A DNA stretch of 64,000 bases, from contig JAOZSQ010000001.1 in NCBI GenBank assembly GCA_029939595.1, positions 1-64,000 on the forward strand, given 5' to 3'. This DNA is from EX4572-165 sp002254885 (lineage in GTDB: Archaea; Thermoplasmatota; E2; DHVEG-1). Shown here piece after piece: positions 49,067 to 56,708 of the stretch. The position numbers were made by a program, and so were the translations under genes. The notes beneath the pieces are model-generated. The model ran no database searches. It saw only the letters and a list, made by a program, of their open reading frames with translations, and was not told the origin of the DNA. Numbering within the stretch: position 1 is the first letter of the stretch; every line of letters begins with the position of its first letter.

Positions 49067-49422
49067 GAATTTTTCCTTAAAATGTTTTTACAATGTTGTC
49101 TCATCGCAGCATGTACTTGCATATTATCTTTTTTTGATATTTCTTTAATTTTATCGTATATATCCTTCGTTAAAATAAATTCTATGGGCTTTCTATTTTC
49201 ATTTTTAATAAATTCCCATTCTTCAATATTTTGTAATCTTGAAATATATTCTGTTGCCATAACAGAAATATCTTTATTTTCTATTTTTGCCTGTTTTTCC
49301 AATTCATCATATTGTTCACCAGGAATAGATAATCTTTGTTTTATTTTATTTGATTTCCAATTTGGGTTTGATTTCCATCTTGAATTCGGTTCTAAATCTG
49401 GTCTTGGATTAAATCGTTCCAT
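49054..49422 (-). CDS. Hypothetical protein, 122 aa
   Basis: Arg/Asn-rich N terminus (NPRPDLEPNSRWKSNPNWKS), then a ribbon-helix-helix-like part: RLSIPGEQYDELEKQAK. Its last codons (NSCQN) are made from the rtcB-copy sequence, so its natural end has been replaced. Possible DNA-binding regulator. Confidence 0.65.
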   Translation of the reverse strand: MERFNPRPDLEPNSRWKSNPNWKSNKIKQRLSIPGEQYDELEKQAKIENKDISVMATEYISRLQNIEEWEFIKNENRKPIEFILTKDIYDKIKEISKKDNMQVHAAMRQHCKNILRKNSCQN

Positions 49423-49436
49423 TTGCCCTTTTGGTG

Positions 49437-49634
49437 TTAGGTTGATTCTTTATTTGGAGTTACGTCTTTCATTTCAGGTTGATTTTTTACTTTCATTTTT
49501 ACATCTTCTGATACCTGAACCAATTCATCAATAATATTTCCAAGTCCGGCTCTATTTAAGATAGATTTGTGTTTGGGGTTTCTCAATTGATTTATTTTTA
49601 AATCAAGTGTGTTTAAAAGATTGTCTATTTTCAT
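49437..49634 (-). CDS. Hypothetical protein, 65 aa
   Basis: Helical, soluble. Overlaps 49631-49927 by 4 bp. Function unknown. Confidence 0.65.
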   Translation of the reverse strand: MKIDNLLNTLDLKINQLRNPKHKSILNRAGLGNIIDELVQVSEDVKMKVKNQPEMKDVTPNKEST

Positions 49635-49927
49635 TGTTCTATTTCATCGCTCCCATATAATACGGTTTCAATTTTTTTAAATAACCGGTCTTGGAAATTA
49701 ACAATTGATGCCAATACACGAACATGAAAAACGGTTGAACCTATCATTAATATATTTTTCTCATCTGACCAAGTATCAAACCATTCCTTTACATATTTGT
49801 TTTCCCAATCAATATGATTTCCATGTTTTTCTTTTGGATTTAATAATTTATCAGATATTTTCTTCAATTCGGGAATATCTTTCAATTCCAATTCTTCAAA
49901 CATCATTGTATGCTGATTTACAATCAT
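49631..49927 (-). CDS. Hypothetical protein, 98 aa
   Basis: Mixed helical protein with WFDTWSDEKNILMIGSTVFH. No motif known. Confidence 0.65.
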   Translation of the reverse strand: MIVNQHTMMFEELELKDIPELKKISDKLLNPKEKHGNHIDWENKYVKEWFDTWSDEKNILMIGSTVFHVRVLASIVNFQDRLFKKIETVLYGSDEIEQ

Positions 49928-50203
49928 CTATATCCAATTATTAAAAGTTGAATGTTCGGTTAAAGTAAAAGCAACTATCTCACAATTATCCCTGTAGTTG
50001 CGTCTGGTTTCCAAGTCAATCTGTTCAAGATGAGCTAATATGTAATTAGAAGTTGTCCAGATTTTTCCTTGTCTACTGAATTTTGCCCTTTTTCCTCCAA
50101 TGGAGTATTCGCCTGTTTTTTTGTTTTTGATTTTATAAACTATTTTGGGTTGTCCCGATGATTGTTCCCAAAAATGTTTATTTTCAAAGCCTGTTAATAT
50201 CAT
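49928..50203 (-). CDS. Hypothetical protein, 91 aa
   Basis: Basic beta-rich start (YKIKNKKTGEYSIGGKRAKF), typical of small phage proteins that read 'vY.irnk.tG.ys.G'. Function unknown. Confidence 0.7.
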   Translation of the reverse strand: MILTGFENKHFWEQSSGQPKIVYKIKNKKTGEYSIGGKRAKFSRQGKIWTTSNYILAHLEQIDLETRRNYRDNCEIVAFTLTEHSTFNNWI

Positions 50204-50234
50204 TATTCTCTTTTATTTAAAAAAATTTGTCAAA

Positions 50235-50432
50235 CTATTTTTTGTCATCTTTTAAAATGTTATCAAAGGTTTCCCAATTATCATAGTGATCCAGTTCATA
50301 TTGGGCTTTCCATTGCCTTATAATATCATCGTCCAATTCGGCAACCTTAAAATTGATGTCCATAGATCGGTTCAATTGATCCATAATATCTTCAAATAAT
50401 TCTCTAAGTTTATTTTCATTTTTTATCTTCAT
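50235..50432 (-). CDS. Hypothetical protein, 65 aa
   Basis: Start at 50432 (MKIKNENKL), with AAGGAAAAA just before. Acidic helical protein. Overlaps 50429-51055. Confidence 0.65.
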   Translation of the reverse strand: MKIKNENKLRELFEDIMDQLNRSMDINFKVAELDDDIIRQWKAQYELDHYDNWETFDNILKDDKK

Positions 50433-51055
50433 TTTTTCCTTAAAAGTCCATATCCTTTGATATCTAACGATGAGCAAGACCAATCCCTATATTCAAATTT
50501 TGGGTTGCCCATTTTTACTATTATCAAATATAAATCTAACCAATTTTTCACTCTGGTAACGAAAAACATTTCATCACCAGATTTGGATAATCCTTGAGGC
50601 TCCCATTTTTGTTCTTGAAATGAGGTTATAATGGACTCAGGAATCAAAGCATCATCTTGGCAATACTCTTCTAATAAATTAAAACCCATCAATTCTGAGC
50701 CTTTTTTATAGGCATTATCAAGGTCTTCTTCTGATAGATTTGATTGAATAAAAGTAGATTTTTTTCCACCAATTACCAGTTTGATAATAAATCCTGGGTC
50801 GCCGTTTGGGAAAAACCATTTTTGGGTGAGTTGTTTGACTTTGCTGTTGATTTTAGCCAATTTCTCATCTGTTTTTTCCTTCTCCAATTCCCGATTGACT
50901 ATTTTACCTTTTTCAGTAAAGATTTTCTCTGTTAAGTGGTGTCTCAATCTACCAGCCCAATTTTGAGAATATTCTTTTCCGTTATCAAATGGTCCAAGAC
51001 AGGTATAAGGAATAAACAACCAGTTAATTCGCCTTTGTTCATAATTTATTTTCAT
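50429..51055 (-). CDS. Hypothetical protein, 208 aa
   Basis: Start at 51055 by ATGA overlap with the gene before it. Contains NYEQRRINWLFIPYTCLGPF and KWFFPNGDPGFIIKLVIGGK. Mixed fold, no motif. Function unknown. Confidence 0.65.
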   Translation of the reverse strand: MKINYEQRRINWLFIPYTCLGPFDNGKEYSQNWAGRLRHHLTEKIFTEKGKIVNRELEKEKTDEKLAKINSKVKQLTQKWFFPNGDPGFIIKLVIGGKKSTFIQSNLSEEDLDNAYKKGSELMGFNLLEEYCQDDALIPESIITSFQEQKWEPQGLSKSGDEMFFVTRVKNWLDLYLIIVKMGNPKFEYRDWSCSSLDIKGYGLLRKK

Positions 51056-51210
51056 ATTAATTGACTCGCTAAAACAATTCCTGTAATACAAATTGAAACC
51101 AGAATTATAAAAATAATTTTCTTTTCCGATGGGGGTTTCTTGATGTTAAAAGATAAATCGGATGCCCAATTCATGTCTTCTCCTGGCCGTACTACAACCT
51201 TTGACTTCAT
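51052..51210 (-). CDS. Small membrane protein, 52 aa
   Basis: ATGA overlap with the nuclease gene at its start and ATGA with 50429-51055 at its end. One membrane helix (IIFIILVSICITGIVLA). A second ATG at 51174 with AGGAGAAG is an alternative start. Confidence 0.55.
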   Translation of the reverse strand: MKSKVVVRPGEDMNWASDLSFNIKKPPSEKKIIFIILVSICITGIVLASQLI

Positions 51211-51914
51211 GCTTTATGCTCCTTGTTGCACAACTTTTGATAATCACAATAATTGCAAAGATAGGAAGGTCTTAATTCAAATTCAGTGGTTTCTTCTATC
51301 GTATTTATCTTGTCTTTAAAATGAGAAACCATTGATTGTACTTCATCTTTGGAATATTTGATTTTGGTTACTTCATTATGATCAATATAGTAATACCAAC
51401 ATTCAATTTCTTCCACGTCAAAATTTTGAAAAAACCAGAGTGCATACAGCTTGGTTTGATCATCCGTCTCTTTCTTGATCTTGGAAACCTTGCCTGTTTT
51501 CCAATCTATAATCAATCCACTCTTACCATTTTGTACACAATAATCAACAAACCCTGTTAATAGAGAACCTTTTTTCTTTGATTGAACATCATAATCATCG
51601 TTCAAATAGAATGCTTGTTCTTTGTTTGATGCAGGATTCTTTAAAAGTTTTTTGACGTTTTCATTATCTTTTAAAAATCTTACAACAATCTTATTGTATT
51701 CTTTTATGTCTTGATCGGAGGAGAGGGAGAAGTTTGGTTGTTTAGCCAGCGGTTCAGGATATGATTCCATCAAGGAATGAATATATCGTCCCTTTTCAAA
51801 ATGTTTCTGAGGTATAACAGGAACTTTCTCTTTTCTGACGTATTTATACTTGAATTTTTCAGGACATTGCGAAAAGCAATTTAATCGGGAGTGGGAATAA
51901 GGAGTGTATTTCAT
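51207..51914 (-). CDS. RecB/Cas4-type PD-(D/E)XK nuclease, 235 aa
   Basis: N-terminal YSHSRLNCFSQCPEKFKYKY is the usual RecB-family start; LLTGFVDYCVQ and LIIDWKTGK give motifs II and III (Asp, Asp-x-Lys); the C-terminal YLCNYCDYQKLC with the N-terminal Cys can hold an Fe-S cluster. Exonucleases of this kind process DNA ends in phage recombination. It is expressed near the Ro60 gene but there is no direct link. Confidence 0.85.
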   Translation of the reverse strand: MKYTPYSHSRLNCFSQCPEKFKYKYVRKEKVPVIPQKHFEKGRYIHSLMESYPEPLAKQPNFSLSSDQDIKEYNKIVVRFLKDNENVKKLLKNPASNKEQAFYLNDDYDVQSKKKGSLLTGFVDYCVQNGKSGLIIDWKTGKVSKIKKETDDQTKLYALWFFQNFDVEEIECWYYYIDHNEVTKIKYSKDEVQSMVSHFKDKINTIEETTEFELRPSYLCNYCDYQKLCNKEHKA

Positions 51915-51971
51915 TTGTAGTTCTCATTAGATTGTTATCCTTGTAAGTTTTCTTCAAGGGTTTTTCTTATG

Positions 51972-52001
51972 ATTCTACATTAATGAAAAGATCTTTGTCA
52001 A
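51972..52001 (-). promoter_or_regulatory. Promoter of the recurring family
   Basis: Minus strand: TTGACA, 18-bp spacer, TAGAAT. It drives the nuclease gene at 51207-51914. Confidence 0.75.
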
Positions 52002-52240
52002 GTCCTTTTTTTAAGCACAGAATAAGGTTTGGATATTTCTATGATAGCATTCTCTAATAAAAAACCAGGAAAATAAAAAGTTGTTTCGGAAACACCATCT
52101 ACTAATACTATTTGTTTTTTGGGAACAAAAGTTAGTTCATTACATAAGGAAAGAATTCGTTCAGAAGGTACACAAATGGTCTTAGAATCAAAAGAAGTAG
52201 TAATCGTAACTTTACATATTCTGATCAATCTTGATTTCAT
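51998..52240 (-). CDS. Hypothetical protein, 80 aa
   Basis: Beta-rich small protein (KVTITTSFDSKTICVPSERI). Lies directly after the Ro60 terminator. Function unknown. Confidence 0.65.
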   Translation of the reverse strand: MKSRLIRICKVTITTSFDSKTICVPSERILSLCNELTFVPKKQIVLVDGVSETTFYFPGFLLENAIIEISKPYSVLKKRT

Positions 52241-52258
52241 TTTGATAAGTTATTAAGA

Positions 52259-52283
52259 ATCCCTGGAAATTGCTTCCAGGGAT
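52259..52283 (-). terminator. Terminator after Ro60
   Basis: A perfect 10-bp inverted repeat (ATCCCTGGAA / TTCCAGGGAT) with a 5-nt loop, then TTCTTAATAACTT on the minus strand, 18 bp past the Ro60 stop. Confidence 0.75.
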
Positions 52284-52300
52284 AATGTTAGGAGGGAGGA

Positions 52301-53980
52301 CTAGTCGCCCTTCATGAATGTTGAAATTACATTAGGTGTTGAAGTAGAGAATCCAACGACATCCAACATTCCTGGGTCGGTAGGATCTGCAATGGTAAAC
52401 CTGTTTGGTTCCATTGCAACCACAATCAATTTAGCGTCAATTCCAGTAGCATTTCTGTACTTTTTCAATGATTGAAAAGGTTGCTCAGGACCAGCCCAAG
52501 TTTCGCTGTCAGTATACACAACGAAAGAATCAACTTTGATGTTGTTTTTCATTGCGTATCTCATTGGCAATGAACAATCAGTTCCACCAAAGCTCAATTG
52601 GTTGGTGTATTTTATTACATCATCCAATCTTTGTTTTGGAGAAATCTTCAATTGTGACAAACCAGTTATATCATTTATATTATTTGATCTGGAACCCCAC
52701 CAAGAACCATTACCACCAGAAGTGAATCCAGTGATGAAGTAGTTTGGTTCAACATTTGCTGTCACAAGTGCCAATGCAGCAGAAGCATCTCTGCAAGTCA
52801 TTTGAGTACCGGCAATTGGGGAACCCATTGAACCTGAAACATCCAACGCCAACATGATTCTCTTGTTAGTTGGCTCTACATTATCAAACGCCAAGTAGAA
52901 CGCATTATCAAGAGCATCTAAGATTTTGGTGTTTACGTCCCAAGTCAAAGATCCTTTTACGCCTCTTCCCATTTTATACACATACATTGCATTTAAAATG
53001 GTCAAAGGATGTACTCTGGACTTTTTGATGTATTCTTTGTCACCAAGTTTTTGAACCACCAAAGAAACATTTTCAGATAATGGATTCTTAAACAGTTCTC
53101 TTGCAGACATAACACCCAAGTTTCTGATTAAAGCGGTCAAAGGCAACGCTTCACGAAGTAAGGTTTCCCAAACTTTCTTTTCTTTCAACATTTCAGTTGG
53201 GATCATTTCTCTGGTCAATCGGAACTTTTTAATGTTCTTAATCACCTTATTGATATCTTCTTCACCTTTGGTTTTTTCAAACCCTTTGATGATATCAGGC
53301 AATGATTTCAACTTGTCGGTTTCCTTTGTCCATTTACCAACAGCCCATTTAAAAGCCATTGAAACGTCATCAGTTTTTGGTTTTGGTTTTGCCAACCGAA
53401 GAACATCTCTGTGGGTCCAACCTTCTCTTCCTTGGTATTTCACCAATTGGTAAGCTAATCGGTCAATATCCTTTTGGGTATACCATCTACCAATTGATCG
53501 TTGTACACCACTTCCGCCACGAGTAGGACGAAGAATTCCAAGATATTCATTAAACAAGAAAAGATCGGTTCCTGTTCTTGCTACCTTATCTAATTTAGTA
53601 TAAGCGTAGTTTTTAACTTCTTGATTTTCTGAAGAATAGGCTAACGCCAATGCAAAAATAGCAGTGTTATTCTTTGGAATCTTTCCACCAAATGAAAAAT
53701 CAACAATCTTATCAATAACAGCTTTTCCATCTTCTACTGATTTATTAAGCAATTTGGTAGTAGATTTCGCAACTTGTTTGGTAAGCTTGTCAGCTTTTTC
53801 GTAGTAAGTATTTTCCTCGGTTCCAAACACTAAAAATCTCTCAAGTTGTGTCCAAGGAGTAACTTTAAATACTGCTCCACCCGCTTTCCCTTTCACTTGA
53901 TCTTTTCTTCCAGGAACTTTCATATTTTGTGGAGTTGATTTTGGATTCACTTTGTTTAAATCTTTTGCATATGATTTCAT
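52301..53980 (-). CDS. rsr: Ro60-like Y RNA-binding protein (Rsr), 559 aa
   Basis: N-terminal TROVE domain: KVTPWTQLERFLVFGTEENT (near 35) is the family start; GGSGVQRSIGRWY and GREGWTHRDVLRLAKPK match the HEAT-repeat ring that holds Y RNA and misfolded RNA ends. A C-terminal von Willebrand A domain follows: LALDVSGSMGSP with the DxSxS metal site near residue 380, a later Thr (FGGTDCSLPM) and YTDSET. Start chosen at 53980 because AAGGAGG lies before it and the longer frame would begin inside the terminator. Deinococcus and Salmonella homologues work with Y RNA and RNA-end enzymes in RNA decay and repair. Six Y RNAs lie upstream. Confidence 0.95.
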   Translation of the reverse strand: MKSYAKDLNKVNPKSTPQNMKVPGRKDQVKGKAGGAVFKVTPWTQLERFLVFGTEENTYYEKADKLTKQVAKSTTKLLNKSVEDGKAVIDKIVDFSFGGKIPKNNTAIFALALAYSSENQEVKNYAYTKLDKVARTGTDLFLFNEYLGILRPTRGGSGVQRSIGRWYTQKDIDRLAYQLVKYQGREGWTHRDVLRLAKPKPKTDDVSMAFKWAVGKWTKETDKLKSLPDIIKGFEKTKGEEDINKVIKNIKKFRLTREMIPTEMLKEKKVWETLLREALPLTALIRNLGVMSARELFKNPLSENVSLVVQKLGDKEYIKKSRVHPLTILNAMYVYKMGRGVKGSLTWDVNTKILDALDNAFYLAFDNVEPTNKRIMLALDVSGSMGSPIAGTQMTCRDASAALALVTANVEPNYFITGFTSGGNGSWWGSRSNNINDITGLSQLKISPKQRLDDVIKYTNQLSFGGTDCSLPMRYAMKNNIKVDSFVVYTDSETWAGPEQPFQSLKKYRNATGIDAKLIVVAMEPNRFTIADPTDPGMLDVVGFSTSTPNVISTFMKGD

Positions 53981-54007
53981 GTTAGCCTCCTTCGTTAAAG
54001 GTGAATA

Positions 54008-54046
54008 TAATAAAAAAGGGAAGCCAATCAAACCAGCTTCCCTTTT
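54008..54046 (-). terminator. Terminator between Y RNAs and Ro60
   Basis: Stem GGGAAGC / GCTTCCC extended by A-T pairs, then TTTTTTATTATA on the minus strand. It would end most Y RNA transcripts and let some readthrough reach the Ro60 gene. Confidence 0.85.
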
Positions 54047-54069
54047 AAGTACACCCTAAATAGAAACAA

Positions 54070-54138
54070 TGAACAAGAGAGTGAAACTAGAATATGTTGT
54101 AATTAACCAATTATTGATAATCTAATCTCGTCAGTTCA
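54070..54138 (-). ncRNA. Y RNA 1 (short)
   Basis: Minus strand, 69 nt. Ends pair as TGAAC / GTTCA. Next to the stem come the TGA (5') and CTTG (3') elements found in all six units, and GATTATC lies in the 5' arm. This unit has the weakest outer stem. Confidence 0.75.
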
Positions 54139-54160
54139 TTGCTTCAAACTAGAGTGTACA

Positions 54161-54301
54161 ATTTGGGCAAGGGATTTGCAAAGGGAATTTACGCCGCTCT
54201 ACTACTGAGCTACGAGACCATATATTTTTAGGGGTCTCGGCAGGATTTGCACCTACGACCAACGGGTTGTAATCCGATAACCTTCAACATTCAGCCCAAA
54301 T
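54161..54301 (-). ncRNA. Y RNA 2 with permuted tRNA-like domain
   Basis: Minus strand, 141 nt. Outer stem ATTTGGGC / GCCCAAAT, then TGA...GGTTATC (5') and CCCTTG (3'). The insert is a tRNA in permuted order: variable loop and T arm (GTAGG TGCAAAT CCTGC), acceptor 3' strand CGAGACC, a 14-nt closing loop, acceptor 5' strand GGTCTCG, then TA and a D arm (GCTC AGTAGTA GAGC). The acceptor pairs perfectly over 7 bp. The anticodon arm is replaced by the Y stem. This is the YrlA plan, with an especially tRNA-like module. Confidence 0.88.
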
Positions 54302-54330
54302 ATATTTTGTGAGATAATCTCACTATGAAA

Positions 54331-54393
54331 AGCCGAACAAGAGAGTATTAGAAGAATATATTTATCCGATAATCTTCCAAAATCAGTTCGGCT
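54331..54393 (-). ncRNA. Y RNA 3 (short)
   Basis: Minus strand, 63 nt. Perfect 8-bp end stem AGCCGAAC / GTTCGGCT, TGA on the 5' side, CTTG on the 3' side, and GATTATC in the 5' arm. Confidence 0.88.
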
Positions 54394-54418
54394 CATCAGA
54401 CTAAGATCTCACTATGAA

Positions 54419-54488
54419 AAGCTGAACAAGTTAGTTGTGGAAGGATCGTTTGTTTCATAATGATAACCTTCCAAAATCAGTTCAGCTT
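54419..54488 (-). ncRNA. Y RNA 4 (short)
   Basis: Minus strand, 70 nt. 9-bp end stem AAGCTGAAC / GTTCAGCTT, TGA then GGAAGGTTATC in the 5' arm, AACTTG before the 3' strand. GGTTATC resembles the GUUAUC element of vertebrate Y RNAs. Confidence 0.88.
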
Positions 54489-54513
54489 ATCAGACTAAGA
54501 TCTCACTTTGAAA

Positions 54514-54581
54514 AGCCGAACAAGAGAAGTTAATTTAGGGGGAATCATTAGCAGTGATAACCTAAATCATTCAGTTCGGCT
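54514..54581 (-). ncRNA. Y RNA 5 (short)
   Basis: Minus strand, 68 nt. Stem AGCCGAAC / GTTCGGCT, TGA, AGGTTATC and CTTG as in the other units. Linkers between units 3-4 and 4-5 are nearly identical. Confidence 0.88.
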
Positions 54582-54600
54582 CATCAAACTGAGATTGAAA

Positions 54601-54723
54601 GAACGGGCAAGGGAGCAAAAGAAGAGTTAAACAACCACTACGGACAGGACGAATCCTGTGAGGGAATTGCACCCTCTCGTCTTTATTTCAAGTAAAGATA
54701 ATCTTCCTTAATTCAGCCCGTTC
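54601..54723 (-). ncRNA. Y RNA 6 with permuted tRNA-like domain
   Basis: Minus strand, 123 nt, first in the transcript. Outer stem GAACGGGC / GCCCGTTC, TGA, GATTATC and CCCTTG conserved. The insert reads T arm (GAGGG TGCAATT CCCTC), then an acceptor-like stem (ACAGGA / TCCTGT) closed by a TTCG tetraloop, then a D-loop-like AGTGGTT. Same permuted order as unit 2, with a reduced D arm. Confidence 0.85.
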
Positions 54724-54732
54724 ATTCATTTA

Positions 54733-54762
54733 ATCATATCAAATCTTTTTCATCTTTGTCAA
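54733..54762 (-). promoter_or_regulatory. Promoter of the Y RNA array
   Basis: Minus strand: TTGACA, 18-bp spacer, TATGAT. The predicted start is within a few bases of the 5' end of Y RNA 6 (54723). Confidence 0.8.
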
Positions 54763-54813
54763 TCTTTAATTTTTGTTTATTTTGTTGATGAATTTGTTTG
54801 TTGTTAAAATTTA

Positions 54814-54842
54814 ATCGTATCAAATCAATTTGAAGTTGTCAA
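54814..54842 (-). promoter_or_regulatory. Second upstream promoter of the Y RNA array
   Basis: Minus strand: TTGACA, 17-bp spacer, TACGAT, about 80 bp upstream of the first. It may add control or read a leader. Confidence 0.5.
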
Positions 54843-54855
54843 CAATAAAGTTTTG

Positions 54856-55134
54856 TTAACCTGCTTTTTTTTCATCTTCTTCAAAAAACACATTACCAAG
54901 ACCCATGTTGTCTTCCTCTTTCACCCTGTTTATTGCTATGGTCCCAGTCTTTGTAAGATGAACAAGATAACAATTACCATTACCCAACATAACACTGGTT
55001 TCGTTTTGTTTTAAGCTTTTAAGTAACCCCTGACCAAGAATCTTCAGAACTTTAACTCGTTCTTGAATACTGTCCAGAGATTTTGATACATTTGTTTTTT
55101 TATATATGTTTTTAATTGCTTTGTTAATTTTCAT
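54856..55134 (-). CDS. Hypothetical protein, 92 aa
   Basis: Basic helical N terminus, beta-rich middle (SVMLGNGNCYLVHLTKTGTI), acidic tail. Overlaps 55131-55373 by 4 bp. The last gene before the Y RNA promoters. Confidence 0.65.
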   Translation of the reverse strand: MKINKAIKNIYKKTNVSKSLDSIQERVKVLKILGQGLLKSLKQNETSVMLGNGNCYLVHLTKTGTIAINRVKEEDNMGLGNVFFEEDEKKAG

Positions 55135-55373
55135 GTTTCCTTTTGTTTTATTTTTTTAACTTTTTTTGTGAGCCAACCAGTACCACAGCACCAATCACAT
55201 TTGTCAGGATTATCACAGCCACATTTATCTGTCATTGCTATACAAGCACCAACACAAAACTCACCACCTTTCAATCTCCCTAACTTCTCACCCCAACACT
55301 GACTAGCGAGTTGCATCAAACGACCATAACCTATTTGATTTCCTAGTTTAATAACCTCTTTTTTTTCATTCAT
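55131..55373 (-). CDS. Cys-rich zinc protein, 80 aa
   Basis: QIGYGRLMQLASQCWGEKLG, GGEFCVGAC, then CGCDNPDKCDWCCGTGWLT: the Cys cluster can bind one or two zincs. This combination recurs in phage hypotheticals. Confidence 0.8.
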   Translation of the reverse strand: MNEKKEVIKLGNQIGYGRLMQLASQCWGEKLGRLKGGEFCVGACIAMTDKCGCDNPDKCDWCCGTGWLTKKVKKIKQKET

Positions 55374-55807
55374 ACTGCTTTTTTAATTTCCTCTCCATTT
55401 AACCACGATTCGGTAAAACCGGTTTTATAAAATTTCTTACTAGTATAACTATGTTTTGAAATCTTATATATGTGGCCTTCAAACAAGAAAAAAGGATATT
55501 TTGTTGGCTTTACAACAGTTTCAAAATATTTAGGTAGTCTCTCAGGATCACCCACGCTTATTTCTGCCAATTGTTGAAGAGTTGTTTTTATGTCCGGCTC
55601 AATGGCCGATCCTTGGGTAGTATGCGTCTCTACATAATTTTCCAATGAATGTAACATTTCTTCAAACCCATCAGAAGAAACAAGCGTTTTGTTTTTGACT
55701 GTTATTTTGTAAACCTTCTTTTTATCAAATCCTGTTGAAATTGTAAAGCTAAATTTTCCTTTTTTACTCAAATCATCAATAAGATACTGAAATCTAACAA
55801 TGTCCAT
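55370..55807 (-). CDS. Hypothetical protein, 145 aa
   Basis: Soluble, basic, with IDDLSKKGKFSFTISTGFDK at the N terminus and YFETVVKPTKYPFFLFEGHI. Overlaps 55131-55373. Function unknown. Confidence 0.65.
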   Translation of the reverse strand: MDIVRFQYLIDDLSKKGKFSFTISTGFDKKKVYKITVKNKTLVSSDGFEEMLHSLENYVETHTTQGSAIEPDIKTTLQQLAEISVGDPERLPKYFETVVKPTKYPFFLFEGHIYKISKHSYTSKKFYKTGFTESWLNGEEIKKAV

Positions 55808-55826
55808 GTTACTCTCTCAAATAAAA

Positions 55827-56708
55827 TTAAACACTTTTTTTATTATTTATTTCTGGATCTTTTTTTACCAAATGTTCAGCCAAAATATCAATAATACAAG
55901 TGCTTTCTTCAAGACATTGTTGAGCATAACCTTCTTCAATTTCAAAGAATCCATCTCTACCATAAAAGTTCAAAGCAAATGGCGAATGAGTGGTTATTAT
56001 TAATTGAGCCTTTGCAGCCAACTTATAAATCATTCCTCGCCAAAATCTGGATTGTAATGGTATGGATAATCCATGCTCCGGTTCATCTATAATCAATGTG
56101 GGAACATCAATCTCTGGTTTCGGTAACGTGTTTATATAATCCACAAATTGATGAACATAATCTCCTGGTTCCGATGTATAATCATAATATCGCCGTTCAT
56201 CACCCGTTCCACCATATACCTGTTTGGGTAATTCTCTCCAATTGGGCGGTTCCTCTTTATGAAGTATATCATATATCTTTGTTAACCGATTCAACCGAAT
56301 TTCACCTGTTGATGGATGATTCATAATTTCATATAAAGATTGTTGCCAATCAACTAAACTTTGATCTTGAGTACCAAATCCACCCATACAACTCTTATCT
56401 GAATCACCAGAAATATGCATAAAAGAAGAACATCCATCCCAATCTAACTTCATTTTATGTTTACCTTTCTTTAACTCGTCCTTAAACACATCGGGATAAT
56501 TGATCTTATCATTACCATATGAATGAGGAGGAAAGGTCCAACCATTCTCTTTACAACCAGTATAGGCTCCTAACATCTTTAATAAAGTTGTTTTACCCGA
56601 ACCATTCTGACCGAATATCACATTAATAGTGGATGAAAATTTCATCGTCCGGTTCTTGAAAAGTTCTTTATTCCCAAATTTACAACTAAATGTGGCTTTG
56701 TTTATCAT
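55827..56708 (-). CDS. AAA/ABC-type ATPase, 293 aa
   Basis: Walker A GQNGSGKTT (about 33-41), Walker B TLIIDEPEHGL (about 205-215) and switch ITTHSP (about 239), in the order of ATPases like those of OLD and RecF relatives. No nuclease domain follows. The sequence between A and B lacks a clear ABC signature. Could act in DNA repair or defence; no partner besides the small gene 56705-56908. Confidence 0.85.
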   Translation of the reverse strand: MINKATFSCKFGNKELFKNRTMKFSSTINVIFGQNGSGKTTLLKMLGAYTGCKENGWTFPPHSYGNDKINYPDVFKDELKKGKHKMKLDWDGCSSFMHISGDSDKSCMGGFGTQDQSLVDWQQSLYEIMNHPSTGEIRLNRLTKIYDILHKEEPPNWRELPKQVYGGTGDERRYYDYTSEPGDYVHQFVDYINTLPKPEIDVPTLIIDEPEHGLSIPLQSRFWRGMIYKLAAKAQLIITTHSPFALNFYGRDGFFEIEEGYAQQCLEESTCIIDILAEHLVKKDPEINNKKSV

